Made by a program: the position numbers and the translations under genes. The notes under the pieces were generated by a model. That model ran no database searches and was not told the origin of the DNA. It saw only the letters and a list, made by a program, of their open reading frames with translations. Below, in pieces: positions 34,636-43,511 of a stretch of 64,000 bases of DNA. Position 1 is the stretch's first letter. Each line of letters starts with the position of its first letter. The stretch comes from Vibrio sp. SNU_ST1 (lineage in GTDB: Bacteria; Pseudomonadota; Gammaproteobacteria; Enterobacterales; Vibrionaceae), in contig NZ_CP130749.1 in NCBI RefSeq assembly GCF_030563405.1, positions 1,484,265-1,548,264 of the forward strand. The letters run 5' to 3'.

Positions 34636-36246
34636 TTATTTGTCTAACTTAAAGAAGCTTAGTTCTGAATTGAGTTCTTTCGTTACTTCAACAACGCTTT
34701 GGTTTGCTTGAGCTGATTGATCAATGCCTTCAATATTTTGTTGAACCAGTACGTTCATATTTTCAAGCTGTGTCGATATATCTGTCGTAACTGCACTTTG
34801 CTCTTCTGATGCCGTCGCAACGATGGCATTCACTTCAGAAATACTTAAAACCTTTTCTGATATCGAATGAAAAGATTGAGCAAGCTCATCGGTGGTAGAC
34901 TTTGTTAAGCGCATCAGTTCAACGTTTTTCACCATAGATTCATCCGCTTGCTTAGATTGGTCTTGTAACTGCGCAATGATCTCTTGAATATCGATAGTCG
35001 ACTGCTGAGTTTTCCCAGCCAACGCTCTCACTTCATCAGCAACAACAGCAAAGCCTCTTCCTTGCTCACCGGCTCTAGCGGCTTCAATAGCGGCATTAAG
35101 CGCTAACAAGTTAGTTTGCTCAGAGATGTTCTTGATCACCTCAACAACACTGCTGATACGCTCTGAGTGCTCTCTAAGTAAATTAACGACCGTCTGAGTT
35201 TCTGATATTGATTGAGAAATCTCTTCTGTCGTGTCAGTTGAATTTTTCAGTGTTCCATGGCTTAGCTGAATAATGTCATTCGCTTCCATCGCTGACTGCT
35301 CAGCTCTTTGCGCGTTGTCTGCAACGTCTCTTGCTGTTGAAGATAACTCAGTAGCTGCCGTAGCGATTTGCTCTACCGATGATAATTCATTCAAAGAGTT
35401 GCTCTGGGATCTCTCTATCAGAGCTAAAGACTCTTCTTGCTTTTGGTTAATTGAATTCATGCTTACACCTGCCTGTGACAGGATATCATTCAATTTTGCA
35501 GACAGTTGAGACAAAGAATCTGAAATAGTGTCGAGCTCATTTCCACCCTCTTTCAACTTAACGTCTGATAAACGTCCATTCTCAAGGGCTTTAATCCAAT
35601 TCACGATCAATGGTAAGTTTCTTAATTCCCTTTTCACTAGGAAATAAGATGAGCCAGAAGCCACGATAGAAGAGAAAAGAACCAGCCACCATGAGAAAGA
35701 AGAGTTGGACTCTAAAACTGAATCAGAATGGGCTAATTCTTCCTTAGCGACGTCCAATTGCAATGAGATCAATTCACCAAGAACGCCTCCCATATCATCA
35801 ACAAGGAGATAAAGCTGAGTGATCATCTCAGAATCATCAATCATCATATTTCTATGTTTATCAAGAATTAGTGGTACTTCTCGCTCCACCTTGTCTATTT
35901 TAAGCTGAAGCTCTTTTGCCAACCCCTCTTCTTCTCGTGTTAACTGCGTTGCCAGATAATGAAGGAATAACTCATGAGCCTCTTTCATCGCAACAGAAAC
36001 ACCAGAATAAAAAGCCGTCTGCTCTATCATTCCCACATGGTATTTATTCGCCGCATCAATCACGCTTACCGCGTACAAATCCGAAATACTTTTCAAATCA
36101 GATAACGGAATGACTCGGTCCTCGTACACAGAGTGAAAACTGTCCATAACCTCATTTGAGGTAGCTTCGCTTTTTAAATTGCTTACAACTAAAAAGATAG
36201 AAAAGAACAGTGGAACTAGAAGAAGCTTTGTTGATATTGATTTCAT
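34636..36246 (-). CDS. Methyl-accepting chemotaxis protein
   Basis: This 536-residue chemoreceptor has membrane segments at about 7-23 and 183-203, enclosing an all-helical periplasmic sensor of about 155 residues (four-helix-bundle type, not dCACHE). A HAMP region (about 205-255) leads to the signalling domain, whose hairpin tip EQTNLLALNAAIEAARAGEQ is fully conserved and contacts CheA/CheW. No C-terminal CheR pentapeptide is seen. AGGG precedes the ATG. It is a single gene with terminator at 34532. The ligand is unknown. Confidence 0.93.
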   Translation of the reverse strand: MKSISTKLLLVPLFFSIFLVVSNLKSEATSNEVMDSFHSVYEDRVIPLSDLKSISDLYAVSVIDAANKYHVGMIEQTAFYSGVSVAMKEAHELFLHYLATQLTREEEGLAKELQLKIDKVEREVPLILDKHRNMMIDDSEMITQLYLLVDDMGGVLGELISLQLDVAKEELAHSDSVLESNSSFSWWLVLFSSIVASGSSYFLVKRELRNLPLIVNWIKALENGRLSDVKLKEGGNELDTISDSLSQLSAKLNDILSQAGVSMNSINQKQEESLALIERSQSNSLNELSSVEQIATAATELSSTARDVADNAQRAEQSAMEANDIIQLSHGTLKNSTDTTEEISQSISETQTVVNLLREHSERISSVVEVIKNISEQTNLLALNAAIEAARAGEQGRGFAVVADEVRALAGKTQQSTIDIQEIIAQLQDQSKQADESMVKNVELMRLTKSTTDELAQSFHSISEKVLSISEVNAIVATASEEQSAVTTDISTQLENMNVLVQQNIEGIDQSAQANQSVVEVTKELNSELSFFKLDK

Positions 36247-36550
36247 ATAACCCTGAAAAATAATGTATGAAAATTTACTAATAATGATAATTGTATCACG
36301 TTTTTTTATGATTTTATCATTGACTTATAACCCACCCACCTAAACAGACCAGTTCAAGCTGCGATCATTCCTCAACTATTTTGTAATGGAATAGCAACAT
36401 AACTTGATCAATCAAACAATTCACCAGCATAGAGTGAAGCGAAATTGATACAGATCTCGCAGCACACGAACGGTGCTGATGGACTTTCAACCAAAACAAG
36501 CTTACAACCACTTACATTGTTGAAAAATATGTTATTTTTCTTTTTGATTA

Positions 36551-36586
36551 AAAACAAAAAATAGCCGCTAGTTAGCGGCTATTTTG
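36551..36586. terminator. Bidirectional terminator between dehydrogenase and chemoreceptor genes
   Basis: ATAGCCGC (36561-36568) pairs with GCGGCTAT (36575-36582), flanked by an A run on the left and TTTT on the right. It serves the minus-strand dehydrogenase gene. The remaining 36247-36671 region holds only the chemoreceptor's promoter area. Confidence 0.85.
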
Positions 36587-36671
36587 TCAATACAGAACGA
36601 AGCTTCGACGACTTTTAGTATATCTACTTAACCTCATCTACTGCTCAAACTCTTTTATTTCTTAGTTTTTT

Positions 36672-37547
36672 CTACTTCTTAGTCTCTTCAACCACGGCTT
36701 TCATCAATACTGATGTATCCATGCGGCCTTGTCCTTGGGCAGACAGTGCCTTGTAGGCGTTGTTGGTCTTTTCCGTCAATGGAAGTTGGATTCCTTGACG
36801 CTCAGCTTCATCTAAGCAGAAGCCTAAGTCTTTGATCATCCAATCAATTGCAAAGCCGAAATCAAATTTATCTTGCGCCATTGTGGTCGCGCGGTTTTCC
36901 ATCTGCCATGAGCCAGCAGCGCCATTTTTAAGGCAATCAACCAGAGTTTGTATATCCAAACCTGATTTCTCTGCAAGCACCAAGCCTTCGGAAAGGCCAT
37001 TCAATACACCTGCAATGCAGATCTGATTAACCATTTTCGCACGTTGGCCTTGGCCGACTTTACCCATCAGAACCGACGACTTACCGTAAGCTTCGAACAC
37101 AGGTTGAAGGTCATTGAATAGCGCTTGTTCACCGCCACACATAATAGTTAACACACCATTTTCTGCGCCCGCTTGGCCACCAGACACTGGCGCGTCCATA
37201 AAGCGAACACCAGCTTGCTTCGCTGCCACTTCAAGCTCTTCAGACAGCACAGCAGACGTTGTGGTGTGGTCGACAAGAATCGCGTTTGGCTTCATTGCTG
37301 CCAATGCGCCTGTTTCGCTGGTTGTCATACTACGTACGTCGTCATCATTACCTACACAAACCAATACCACGTCAGCTTCTGCTACACATTCAGCCACAGA
37401 TTCTGCCGCTTTACCTTGGTGTTTATCAGCCCAGTCTAATGCTTTGCTGTGAGTGCGGTTAAATACCGTCACTTCAAAACCGGCTTTGACTAAGTGGCCT
37501 GCCATTGGAAAACCCATAACGCCTAGCCCGATAAAACTTACTTTCAT
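36672..37547 (-). CDS. Beta-hydroxyacid dehydrogenase, GarR/3-hydroxyisobutyrate type
   Basis: This 291-residue NAD(P)-dependent enzyme reduces tartronate semialdehyde or oxidises 3-hydroxyisobutyrate or a similar beta-hydroxyacid. The Rossmann motif GLGVMG is at 7-12, the substrate motif DAPVSGGQAGAENG at 118-131, and the catalytic Lys171 is in GQGQRAKMVNQ, as in E. coli GarR. AGGAG lies about 7 bases before the ATG. It sits 12 bases downstream of a lysR gene on the same strand and is probably cotranscribed with it. The exact substrate cannot be fixed. Confidence 0.88.
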   Translation of the reverse strand: MKVSFIGLGVMGFPMAGHLVKAGFEVTVFNRTHSKALDWADKHQGKAAESVAECVAEADVVLVCVGNDDDVRSMTTSETGALAAMKPNAILVDHTTTSAVLSEELEVAAKQAGVRFMDAPVSGGQAGAENGVLTIMCGGEQALFNDLQPVFEAYGKSSVLMGKVGQGQRAKMVNQICIAGVLNGLSEGLVLAEKSGLDIQTLVDCLKNGAAGSWQMENRATTMAQDKFDFGFAIDWMIKDLGFCLDEAERQGIQLPLTEKTNNAYKALSAQGQGRMDTSVLMKAVVEETKK

Positions 37548-37559
37548 TTCTTTCTCCTT

Positions 37560-38462
37560 TTATTTGACCAAGTCATCGCTATGAAAAGATCGAACACTCT
37601 CAATCAACGCATCAATAAGCAGGGTCAAAGCCTTTGGCTGATATTTTCTTTCTTTGTACACTAAATACGCTTGGCGATCACCCCGATGATACTCAGGGAG
37701 CACTTGAATCAGATTCATCTCCGGGGACACATGACGAAAAGGCAATGAAGCAAGCCCCAAGCCTTTTTGCGCCGCGGCCGCTACCGCATGAATATCGTTG
37801 ACAATAAACTTGGGTTTAATCGTGATCATCTGTTCCAAGCGGTCAGATTTGTAGAGCGGCATATCAAACACATCATCAACGTTGATCCAGTCTTGAAGCT
37901 CTAGGTCGTCCGGCTTTTCAATCGTCTCACGCGAATCTAAGTATTCTTGGCTCGCGAAAAATCCGTGTTTGGCTTTGAAAAGTGGACGAGCAATCATTCC
38001 TTCCATCTCTGAGATCTTAAACGTGATCAGTAAGTCACGGTCGGTCTGCGGAATGAACTGTTGTTGGCTCAAGGTAAGGTCGAGCTGGACGTTCGGATAT
38101 TGAGTGAGGAATTGCTCTATCATCGACCTTAAAAAGCCACTATAGAAGTTATGAGGCACAGCGAGCTTTATCTTACCTTGGATAGCGTCACGCTCTTCAA
38201 GCAAACTATTAAAGCCGTGATGAATCGACTCCATGCCGCTGCTCAGTGCAGCAAAGGCCGCCTCGCCGTCTTTGGTGGCCACCAGCTCACGACCTTTCTT
38301 TTCTAAAAGTCGGATATTCAGGCGCTCTTCCAATGCGGTTAATCGACGCGACATGGTCGACACAGGCAATTGCAGCCGTTTCGAGGCCGATAGCAAAGAG
38401 CCCTCTTCAACCACGGCACAGAACAAGAACAGATCATCAATGTTTCCAAATATGGAATTCAT
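37560..38462 (-). CDS. LysR-family transcriptional regulator
   Basis: This regulator of about 300 residues has an N-terminal helix-turn-helix (GSLLSASKRLQLPVSTMSRRL, about 20-40) and LysR effector domain. The ATG at 38462 matches the usual short LysR N-terminus; the frame continues to an ATG at 38489, which adds nine residues, and neither has a strong ribosome site. It is upstream of the GarR-type dehydrogenase gene in a likely operon and divergent from the DUF2798 gene, so it may control either. The inducer is unknown. Confidence 0.88.
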   Translation of the reverse strand: MNSIFGNIDDLFLFCAVVEEGSLLSASKRLQLPVSTMSRRLTALEERLNIRLLEKKGRELVATKDGEAAFAALSSGMESIHHGFNSLLEERDAIQGKIKLAVPHNFYSGFLRSMIEQFLTQYPNVQLDLTLSQQQFIPQTDRDLLITFKISEMEGMIARPLFKAKHGFFASQEYLDSRETIEKPDDLELQDWINVDDVFDMPLYKSDRLEQMITIKPKFIVNDIHAVAAAAQKGLGLASLPFRHVSPEMNLIQVLPEYHRGDRQAYLVYKERKYQPKALTLLIDALIESVRSFHSDDLVK

Positions 38463-38547
38463 ACTTCTATATGTGCCTATTTTTCTCATTAATGGATAGA
38501 TGTAACCTTATCTCATCAACAATAGAAAATCACGGGAGAAACATATT

Positions 38548-38799
38548 ATGAACAACAAACAATTCTGGGTAACCGCGATTTTATCCTCCCTGACCATGGC
38601 AACCATCATGTCTGGGTTAATTTCTGGCTACAAAATGGGATTCAGCCCCGAGTGGCCGCCAATCTGGCTGCAAAGCTTTTTCATTGCTTGGCCGTGTGCT
38701 ATCACGCTCAACCTCACCGTGCTTCCTTTGATCAGAAAACTCTCAGCATGGATTTGTCGCCCGAGAGCGCTTTACCAACCTGAGGTCACGGAACGATGA
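38548..38799 (+). CDS. DUF2798 small membrane protein
   Basis: This 83-residue inner-membrane protein has two helices (about 8-28 and 40-62) separated by a short loop containing PEWPPIWLQSF. The spacing and the WP/LN motifs match DUF2798, a family of unknown role common beside LysR regulators. GGGAG lies about 9 bases before the ATG. It is divergent from the lysR gene at 38462. Its stop codon lies within the first unit of the GATC tandem array described next. Confidence 0.8.
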   Translation: MNNKQFWVTAILSSLTMATIMSGLISGYKMGFSPEWPPIWLQSFFIAWPCAITLNLTVLPLIRKLSAWICRPRALYQPEVTER

Positions 38800-38877
38800 T
38801 CAAGAGCTTATATCAAGGAGCTGTGATCTAAAAACTGTCATCAAGGACTGCGATCAAAGAGCTACGATCAAAAAACT
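38796..38877. repeat. GATC-rich tandem array of 13-14-bp units
   Basis: Six direct units, roughly ATCAAGGAGCTGTG, have their ATC cores at 38799, 38812, 38826, 38840, 38853 and 38867 (spacing 13-14). Four units carry a full GATC Dam site. The array begins in the stop codon of the DUF2798 gene and ends before a terminator. The location about 23 kb from rctB and the GATC content recall RctB-binding iterons. The close spacing and post-stop position instead match other degenerate repeats in this window. Confidence 0.8.
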
Positions 38878-38910
38878 CTGTTCATGGATAACGCCTAAAT
38901 TACTCCCATA

Positions 38911-38939
38911 AAAAAACCGAGCACTAGGCTCGGTTTTTT
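38911..38939. terminator. Bidirectional terminator between DUF2798 and YebC-family genes
   Basis: ACCGAGC pairs with GCTCGGT, flanked by an A run and TTTTTT, so it can stop transcription from both convergent genes. Confidence 0.9.
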
Positions 38940-38989
38940 GTATTCTGCATTCTACTCACAACAGCAAAGCTATCAATTATAGATTGATA

Positions 38990-39706
38990 TTACAGCTCAG
39001 CGTTGTGGTAAACCTGCTGAACGTCATCACAGTCGTCAAGCATGTCTAAGAACTTCTGGAACTTCTCAGAATCTTCTTCAGCTACTGGCGTAGTCGTTTG
39101 AGGAACGAAAGTGATTTCCTCAACGTCTAGCGTTAGATCTGGGAACGCAGCGTTTAGTGCGGTCTTCGTTTTGAAGAACTCAGTCGTTGGAGCGAATACA
39201 GTGATAACACCGTCTTCTAGCTCAACGTCAGTCACGTCTACGTCTTCCATCATTAGCGTTTCTAGGATGATCTCGTCATCTTCACCAGCAAACTGGAATA
39301 CAGCTTGGTGAGCGAACATGTGAGAAACAGTACCTTCAACACCGATTTTCGCGCCAGTCTTAACGAAACATTGGCGAACGTCTTGGAAAGTACGGTTGCC
39401 GTTGTCTGTTAAACAGTCAACGATTACGCTTGTGCCACCTGGGCCAAAACCTTCGTAACGAGCTGGTTGGAAGTCTTCACCGCCGCCGCCGTTCGCTTTA
39501 TCGATCGCTTTGTCGATAACGTGAGCAGGTACTTGGTCTTTCTTCGCTTTAGCAATCAGGTGCTTAAGAGGTAGGTTCATGTCTGGGTCAGAGCTACCGT
39601 TCTTAGCCAGTACGTAAATCTCTTTACCGTATTTAGAATAAACTTTAATTTTTGCGCCTGCAGTTTTCGCCATTGAGGCCTTGCGCACTTCAAAACTTCT
39701 TCCCAT
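38990..39706 (-). CDS. YebC/YeeN family transcriptional regulator
   Basis: This 238-residue member of the YebC/PmpR family (DUF28) has the family signature GGGGEDFQPARYEGFGPGG (about 73-91) and the ending DDVQQVYHNAEL. The short N-terminus (MGRSFEVRKASMAKTAGAK) matches the YeeN branch of E. coli rather than YebC proper. Members act as DNA-binding regulators, and recent work links YebC proteins to translation of proline-rich stretches; which applies here is unknown. It is a single gene. Confidence 0.9.
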   Translation of the reverse strand: MGRSFEVRKASMAKTAGAKIKVYSKYGKEIYVLAKNGSSDPDMNLPLKHLIAKAKKDQVPAHVIDKAIDKANGGGGEDFQPARYEGFGPGGTSVIVDCLTDNGNRTFQDVRQCFVKTGAKIGVEGTVSHMFAHQAVFQFAGEDDEIILETLMMEDVDVTDVELEDGVITVFAPTTEFFKTKTALNAAFPDLTLDVEEITFVPQTTTPVAEEDSEKFQKFLDMLDDCDDVQQVYHNAEL

Positions 39707-39802
39707 CGGGATCTTCTCTCTGATTCAATTAACGGTGCAAATTCTAGCAAATTACTGCGTCATTTCAATTCAACAGCTTTGCTGGGTAAGGTTTGTCTGC
39801 GT

Positions 39803-40012
39803 TTATGCGACACCCATTACCCGTTTGTATTTTTCAACAGACTGATCAAACCAAGCCTTTTCTTCTGGATCACCTAGCTTCATTGCTTCTTCAACAATGG
39901 CTTCAGGGCCACATTTCGCTTGCTTCAGTTTCCATACAAGAAACGATGCTTGCTTATCCAGTTCGATTTTATTTTTCTCGCTGGGCGGAAGGAGTGAAAG
40001 GTTGATAGACAT
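39803..40012 (-). CDS. Small soluble protein, unknown function
   Basis: This encodes 69 residues with no membrane segment. The sequence is mostly helical with a conserved-looking C-terminal part (LGDPEEKAWFDQSVEKYKRVMG). I do not recognise the family. The frame continues to 40069, but the ATG at 40012 has AAGG 7 bases upstream and is preferred. It is a single gene 97 bases upstream of the YebC-family gene on the same strand. Confidence 0.65.
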   Translation of the reverse strand: MSINLSLLPPSEKNKIELDKQASFLVWKLKQAKCGPEAIVEEAMKLGDPEEKAWFDQSVEKYKRVMGVA

Positions 40013-40305
40013 TATTAGCCTTCGTCTGTAATACGCTTGGCCGAGAAATATATCATAGAGCAGCCTCATAAAACCAATACTATGAGCAATAGAAAGGGTT
40101 TATGAGACAAGAAACCAAGCAAGTGCTGATGCAGGTCAAGCAAGATTTGGGAAAGTGCGTTTAAAAGTAGTGAAGACGTTACCGTCTTTTAGTGGAAGTA
40201 AAATGAATAGCAATGCGCGTACTCATGGATGATACAATCTACAAACGGTTAACTAAAAAGGACTGAACTTGCAATTTAGCTAACCATTTGGAAAAACGTT
40301 GCCCT

Positions 40306-41451
40306 CTATCTTAGAAAAGCGTGCATTGCCTTCATGTCATTAATAACACCACTCGTAAACTCTTCTAAATACTTATGAGAACTGAGTTTTTTAAGTGTAC
40401 CTGCGTCTAAATCCCGGAAAAGAATATTAGGAGAAACATATTTCCATGCAGGTAGATTTTCATCCGTTGGGTACTGCCCGCTAAATTTTGAAGCGAGTTT
40501 CTTTTTATCTTCAGAGTGCTTGCTATAAACGCCAAAATACAGATGGTAATCTTGCTCAACGCCAATGTAAGTATCAATATACCCTTCAAGTTTCACCCAT
40601 AAACCTATGTACCTTGAATTACGTTCTTTTTGTACATAAGAACGAATTCTCTGCTTCGGTTCATCAGATAGATCAAATGACTCTTCACTTGATAGTTGCC
40701 CAAACTCAACTTCTAACTTTTTAGCCAGTAACTTCCACATTGCTAGTTGAGCATCAACATTTATCTCGGTATAAGCTTGTTGAATATCAGGGACAATATT
40801 GATTAAATCATCGGTAAGTAATAGTTGTTTGAGTTGCTTTAAATAGTCCATATTATCCGTCTGATGTGTGAGCTTATGAATGAGATCTAAGTATTGTACA
40901 AGGGCCTCACGAAGAGGGTTATCTCTTGCTGAAATTTCAATAAGACGGTCTAACCAGTAACACATATCTGTATGATAACTAAGAGAGATAACTTGCCCTG
41001 CTAACTCTTCCGCGCTCTCTTCTCTCGCCTCTCGACCATCGAGCGTAAGATATATTAGAGTGATATTTTCGTGCTTATAACCTTCAGCACGCATGTACTC
41101 GTAATAGTTTTTTATTTGACGGTCTTGATCACCAGCGTAAATTTTATTTTCAATGACAATCGCATTGGTATCAGTTTTTATCAAAATATCGATATTCTTG
41201 TATTCAGAAAAGACAGATGCGTTATCGACATCAATGTCCAAATCAAACTGCTCACAAAAACTCTTTAATAAGAGTCCTCCATGTTGATGGCTACCTAGTG
41301 GATTTAGAAGATCGCAAACAAACCGAGAATGAAGTCTTACTTCATCAGATTCACTACGGAGAACACGAAAGAGGTTATATTGAGGCTTTTCTTCATAGCG
41401 TTGCTTTAGCAGCTTAAGTGTTAAAAAGAACTGATGATTAATCGATTTCAT
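40306..41451 (-). CDS. PD-(D/E)XK nuclease superfamily protein
   Basis: This 381-residue protein matches the PDDEXK_4-type group. The N-terminal HSRFVCDLLNP (41-51) and HGG are followed by the nuclease core Asp88 (NIDIL), Glu101-x-Lys103 (IVIENKI) and the QxxxY helix (Gln112, RQIKNYYEY). Such proteins are often found in defence islands, but none of the usual partners is adjacent. The C-terminal half is unassigned. It may act as a DNA nuclease in defence; this is inference. Nothing recognised lies in 40070-40305 except a weak 6-bp hairpin. Confidence 0.8.
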   Translation of the reverse strand: MKSINHQFFLTLKLLKQRYEEKPQYNLFRVLRSESDEVRLHSRFVCDLLNPLGSHQHGGLLLKSFCEQFDLDIDVDNASVFSEYKNIDILIKTDTNAIVIENKIYAGDQDRQIKNYYEYMRAEGYKHENITLIYLTLDGREAREESAEELAGQVISLSYHTDMCYWLDRLIEISARDNPLREALVQYLDLIHKLTHQTDNMDYLKQLKQLLLTDDLINIVPDIQQAYTEINVDAQLAMWKLLAKKLEVEFGQLSSEESFDLSDEPKQRIRSYVQKERNSRYIGLWVKLEGYIDTYIGVEQDYHLYFGVYSKHSEDKKKLASKFSGQYPTDENLPAWKYVSPNILFRDLDAGTLKKLSSHKYLEEFTSGVINDMKAMHAFLR

Positions 41452-41700
41452 TAGCTTTCCACGATTGTTAAAAAGACTTGAGCAAGCTCTTACTTGTCGT
41501 TAAAAACCCAATCAGGAAAATCATAAACCTAATTGAGAAACATTTGATTACCTTAAACTTTTTCAAGAATGCAATCATGTCTCAGATCAGTTTCAGTATA
41601 ATTAAATTTAATACTAATAATTGCTAAAATAACCAGGCTCTATCATTTCATAGTGTGAAGGTTACATCCAATTTAATCCTAAATATAAAACAGGTTTCAA

Positions 41701-41923
41701 ATGAAAAATCACAACTATGTTGATATTCCTAGGCGTCACTTGAAGGAATTTAGAGATAGATGAAGAAGTTAAACTTCGTCAAAATCGGACTAAGATCCGA
41801 GCAGGTTATTTTAATCGTTCATGAAATAGCTTCGACATTAATGGGTTAAAGAGCCCAAAAAACACCAACATTCACCCTGAACATTGGCAGCTTTTTAACA
41901 TAGAAACGGGAGTGAAAGCCTAA
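41701..41923 (+). pseudogene. Broken small gene (frameshift plus in-frame stop)
   Basis: Starting from ATG 41701, the frame reads MKNHNYVDIPRRHLKEFRDR and stops. One frame over, DEEVKLRQNRTKIRAGYFNRS follows directly, ends at a TGA, and continues in that same frame as SFDINGLKSPKNTNIHPEHW and then QLFNIETGVKA to the TAA at 41921. This fits one ancestral protein of about 75 residues broken by one frameshift and one nonsense change (perhaps TGG to TGA). The family is not recognised. The rest of the 41452-41926 gap shows no gene. Confidence 0.55.
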
Positions 41924-41926
41924 GCC

Positions 41927-43027
41927 CTACTCAGGCAACAGATAGCGCGTGCTTCGGCCGCCAGAACCAGATTTAACTAAGCAGCCATGCTCAAGCAAAG
42001 CGTTCAAATGACGTGTTGCAGTGGCACTACTTACCTTTGCTACCTTTTTATATTGACTAGCATTTATACCTTCTGAAAAATCACCATCGAGCATCCTATT
42101 CAACACTTTTACTTGCTCTGCCGTAAGCTTGGTTTGGTCGATGCTACGCCAATAGTTGGTCTTATATACAGTTTGATCAACCTCAGCGAAAACCCCTGTA
42201 AACGTCTCGTCTAACGTATCTAAGAACCACATCAACCATTCGCTAATATCGAGTCCCCCTTTCTGGGTTCGCTCCAATATCTCGTAGTAATGCTTGCGGT
42301 TAGCGAGAATCCCCACCGACATCGCATAGAAGCGTACCGACTGCTGCTCGGCCTGTGCTAACGCCAAGTCGGTCAACAATCGAGTAAGACGGCCATTACC
42401 ATCATCTAACGGGTGTAAAGTGATAAACCAAAGGTGGGTTATCGCAGCTCTCAGTAACGGATCGAGTGATTCATCGGTAAGTGAATCATTAAACCATGTG
42501 ATAAACGCATCTAGCTCAGCATCAAGAATGTTTCGGCTAGGCGCTTCGAAGTGCACGGTTGGGCGGTCAATTCTTCCTGATACCACTTGCATCGGAGTGT
42601 CGCCTCTTAGCTGACCTCCGACTACAGGGTTAAACATGGTGTAACCTTGAGGAAACAGTCTATCGTGCCAATGTAAAATCCGATCAAGCGCTAGTGGCTC
42701 TGTTAGGTTCTGCACCGCATCCAACATAATTTCAGCCAGGCCATCGGTTTGTTCTGTCGTAGGAAAAGGTCGCTCTTCACTGACACCGAGTTTGTTGGCT
42801 AAAGAAGATCGGACCGAGAAAGCATTAAGCTTTTCTCCCTCAATCGCACTGGAATGGACAATGTTCGCTAATAAGGTGTCGAGCATGGTTTGGGTTTGGT
42901 CTGTGGATTGAGAGGTTATCTTGCCCAATAGGATGCCTTGATTAAGACGTACATCTCTTAACCTCACGCCTATTTTCTGATTATCCCAAACAAAGTTTGG
43001 CCAATTATCTTGCTGCCAAATCCACAT
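41927..43027 (-). CDS. Fic-domain protein with N-terminal DUF4172 and C-terminal wHTH
   Basis: This encodes 366 residues. The N-terminal WIWQQDNWPNFVWD is the DUF4172 region often fused to Fic. The Fic core HPLDDGNGR starts at His205 and matches HPFx(D/E)GNGR, giving AMP or other nucleotidyl transfer to a target hydroxyl. The auto-inhibitory helix SSAIEGE (about 59-65) with its glutamate is present, so the enzyme is probably kept inactive until a trigger. A winged helix-turn-helix occupies the last 60 residues and may bind the repeats in its own promoter. The start at 43027 has a GGGG site; an ATG at 43039 is possible. Confidence 0.88.
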   Translation of the reverse strand: MWIWQQDNWPNFVWDNQKIGVRLRDVRLNQGILLGKITSQSTDQTQTMLDTLLANIVHSSAIEGEKLNAFSVRSSLANKLGVSEERPFPTTEQTDGLAEIMLDAVQNLTEPLALDRILHWHDRLFPQGYTMFNPVVGGQLRGDTPMQVVSGRIDRPTVHFEAPSRNILDAELDAFITWFNDSLTDESLDPLLRAAITHLWFITLHPLDDGNGRLTRLLTDLALAQAEQQSVRFYAMSVGILANRKHYYEILERTQKGGLDISEWLMWFLDTLDETFTGVFAEVDQTVYKTNYWRSIDQTKLTAEQVKVLNRMLDGDFSEGINASQYKKVAKVSSATATRHLNALLEHGCLVKSGSGGRSTRYLLPE

Positions 43028-43056
43028 ATTACGCCCCATGAGGTGAAAGTATCACT

Positions 43057-43113
43057 TATTCAACTCATACTATGAGCCGTTTAAGGCAATTATTCAACTC
43101 ACATTATGAGTCG
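43057..43113. promoter_or_regulatory. Paired 23-bp operator-like repeats upstream of fic
   Basis: The 23-bp sequence beginning TATTCAACTCA occurs at 43057-43079 and 43091-43113 with 20 of 23 bases identical, 34 bp apart. Each contains a dyad CTCATA-C-TATGAG or a close variant. They lie 30-86 bases before the fic start, the right place for autoregulation by its C-terminal DNA-binding domain. Confidence 0.6.
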
Positions 43114-43172
43114 AATAATTAGATAATCGCATCACAGAGATAAGAGAGACGCCTCCTCGCCCCCCAAAAAGG

Positions 43173-43511
43173 CTATTCACTCACCGCTAACACATCGCAG
43201 CGTGAGGCGCAGATGAAGTCATTCTTGTGTAAGCCTTTGATTGAGTGGCTCCACCAAGTGACGGTGACTTTGCCCCACTCCAATAAGATCGAAGGGTGGT
43301 GGAACTCTTCTTCTGCCAACTCTGACACTTTATTGCTAAATGCCCATGCTTGTTTGTAGTTCTTAAATTTGAACACCTTCTCAAGCTGCGGAATGCCGTC
43401 TCTTTCGATAATCTGCCAGTCTGACAACTCCAACAGTAAAGATTGTTGTTCATCTTTACTTAGGGCAATCGCGTCGATAGCGCAGGCTTCGCATTTTTGT
43501 TCATTCAACAT
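43173..43511 (-). CDS. phhB: Pterin-4a-carbinolamine dehydratase
   Basis: This 112-residue enzyme dehydrates the 4a-hydroxy-pterin formed by phenylalanine hydroxylase, allowing cofactor regeneration. The active-site pattern EEFHHPSILLEWGKVTVTWW (about 70-89) and HSIKGLHKNDF is fully conserved. The ATG at 43511 has AAGGA 9 bases upstream and overlaps the phhA stop by 11 bases, so the two are translationally coupled. Confidence 0.92.
   Translation of the reverse strand: MLNEQKCEACAIDAIALSKDEQQSLLLELSDWQIIERDGIPQLEKVFKFKNYKQAWAFSNKVSELAEEEFHHPSILLEWGKVTVTWWSHSIKGLHKNDFICASRCDVLAVSE

Noticed and set aside
34417..34647. 76-residue plus-strand ORF
   Set aside because: It crosses the chemoreceptor's terminator hairpin and has no ribosome site or recognisable sequence.
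40102..40164. 20-codon frame MRQETKQVLMQVKQDLGKCV
   Set aside because: Too short, without ribosome site or known similarity; only a weak hairpin follows it.
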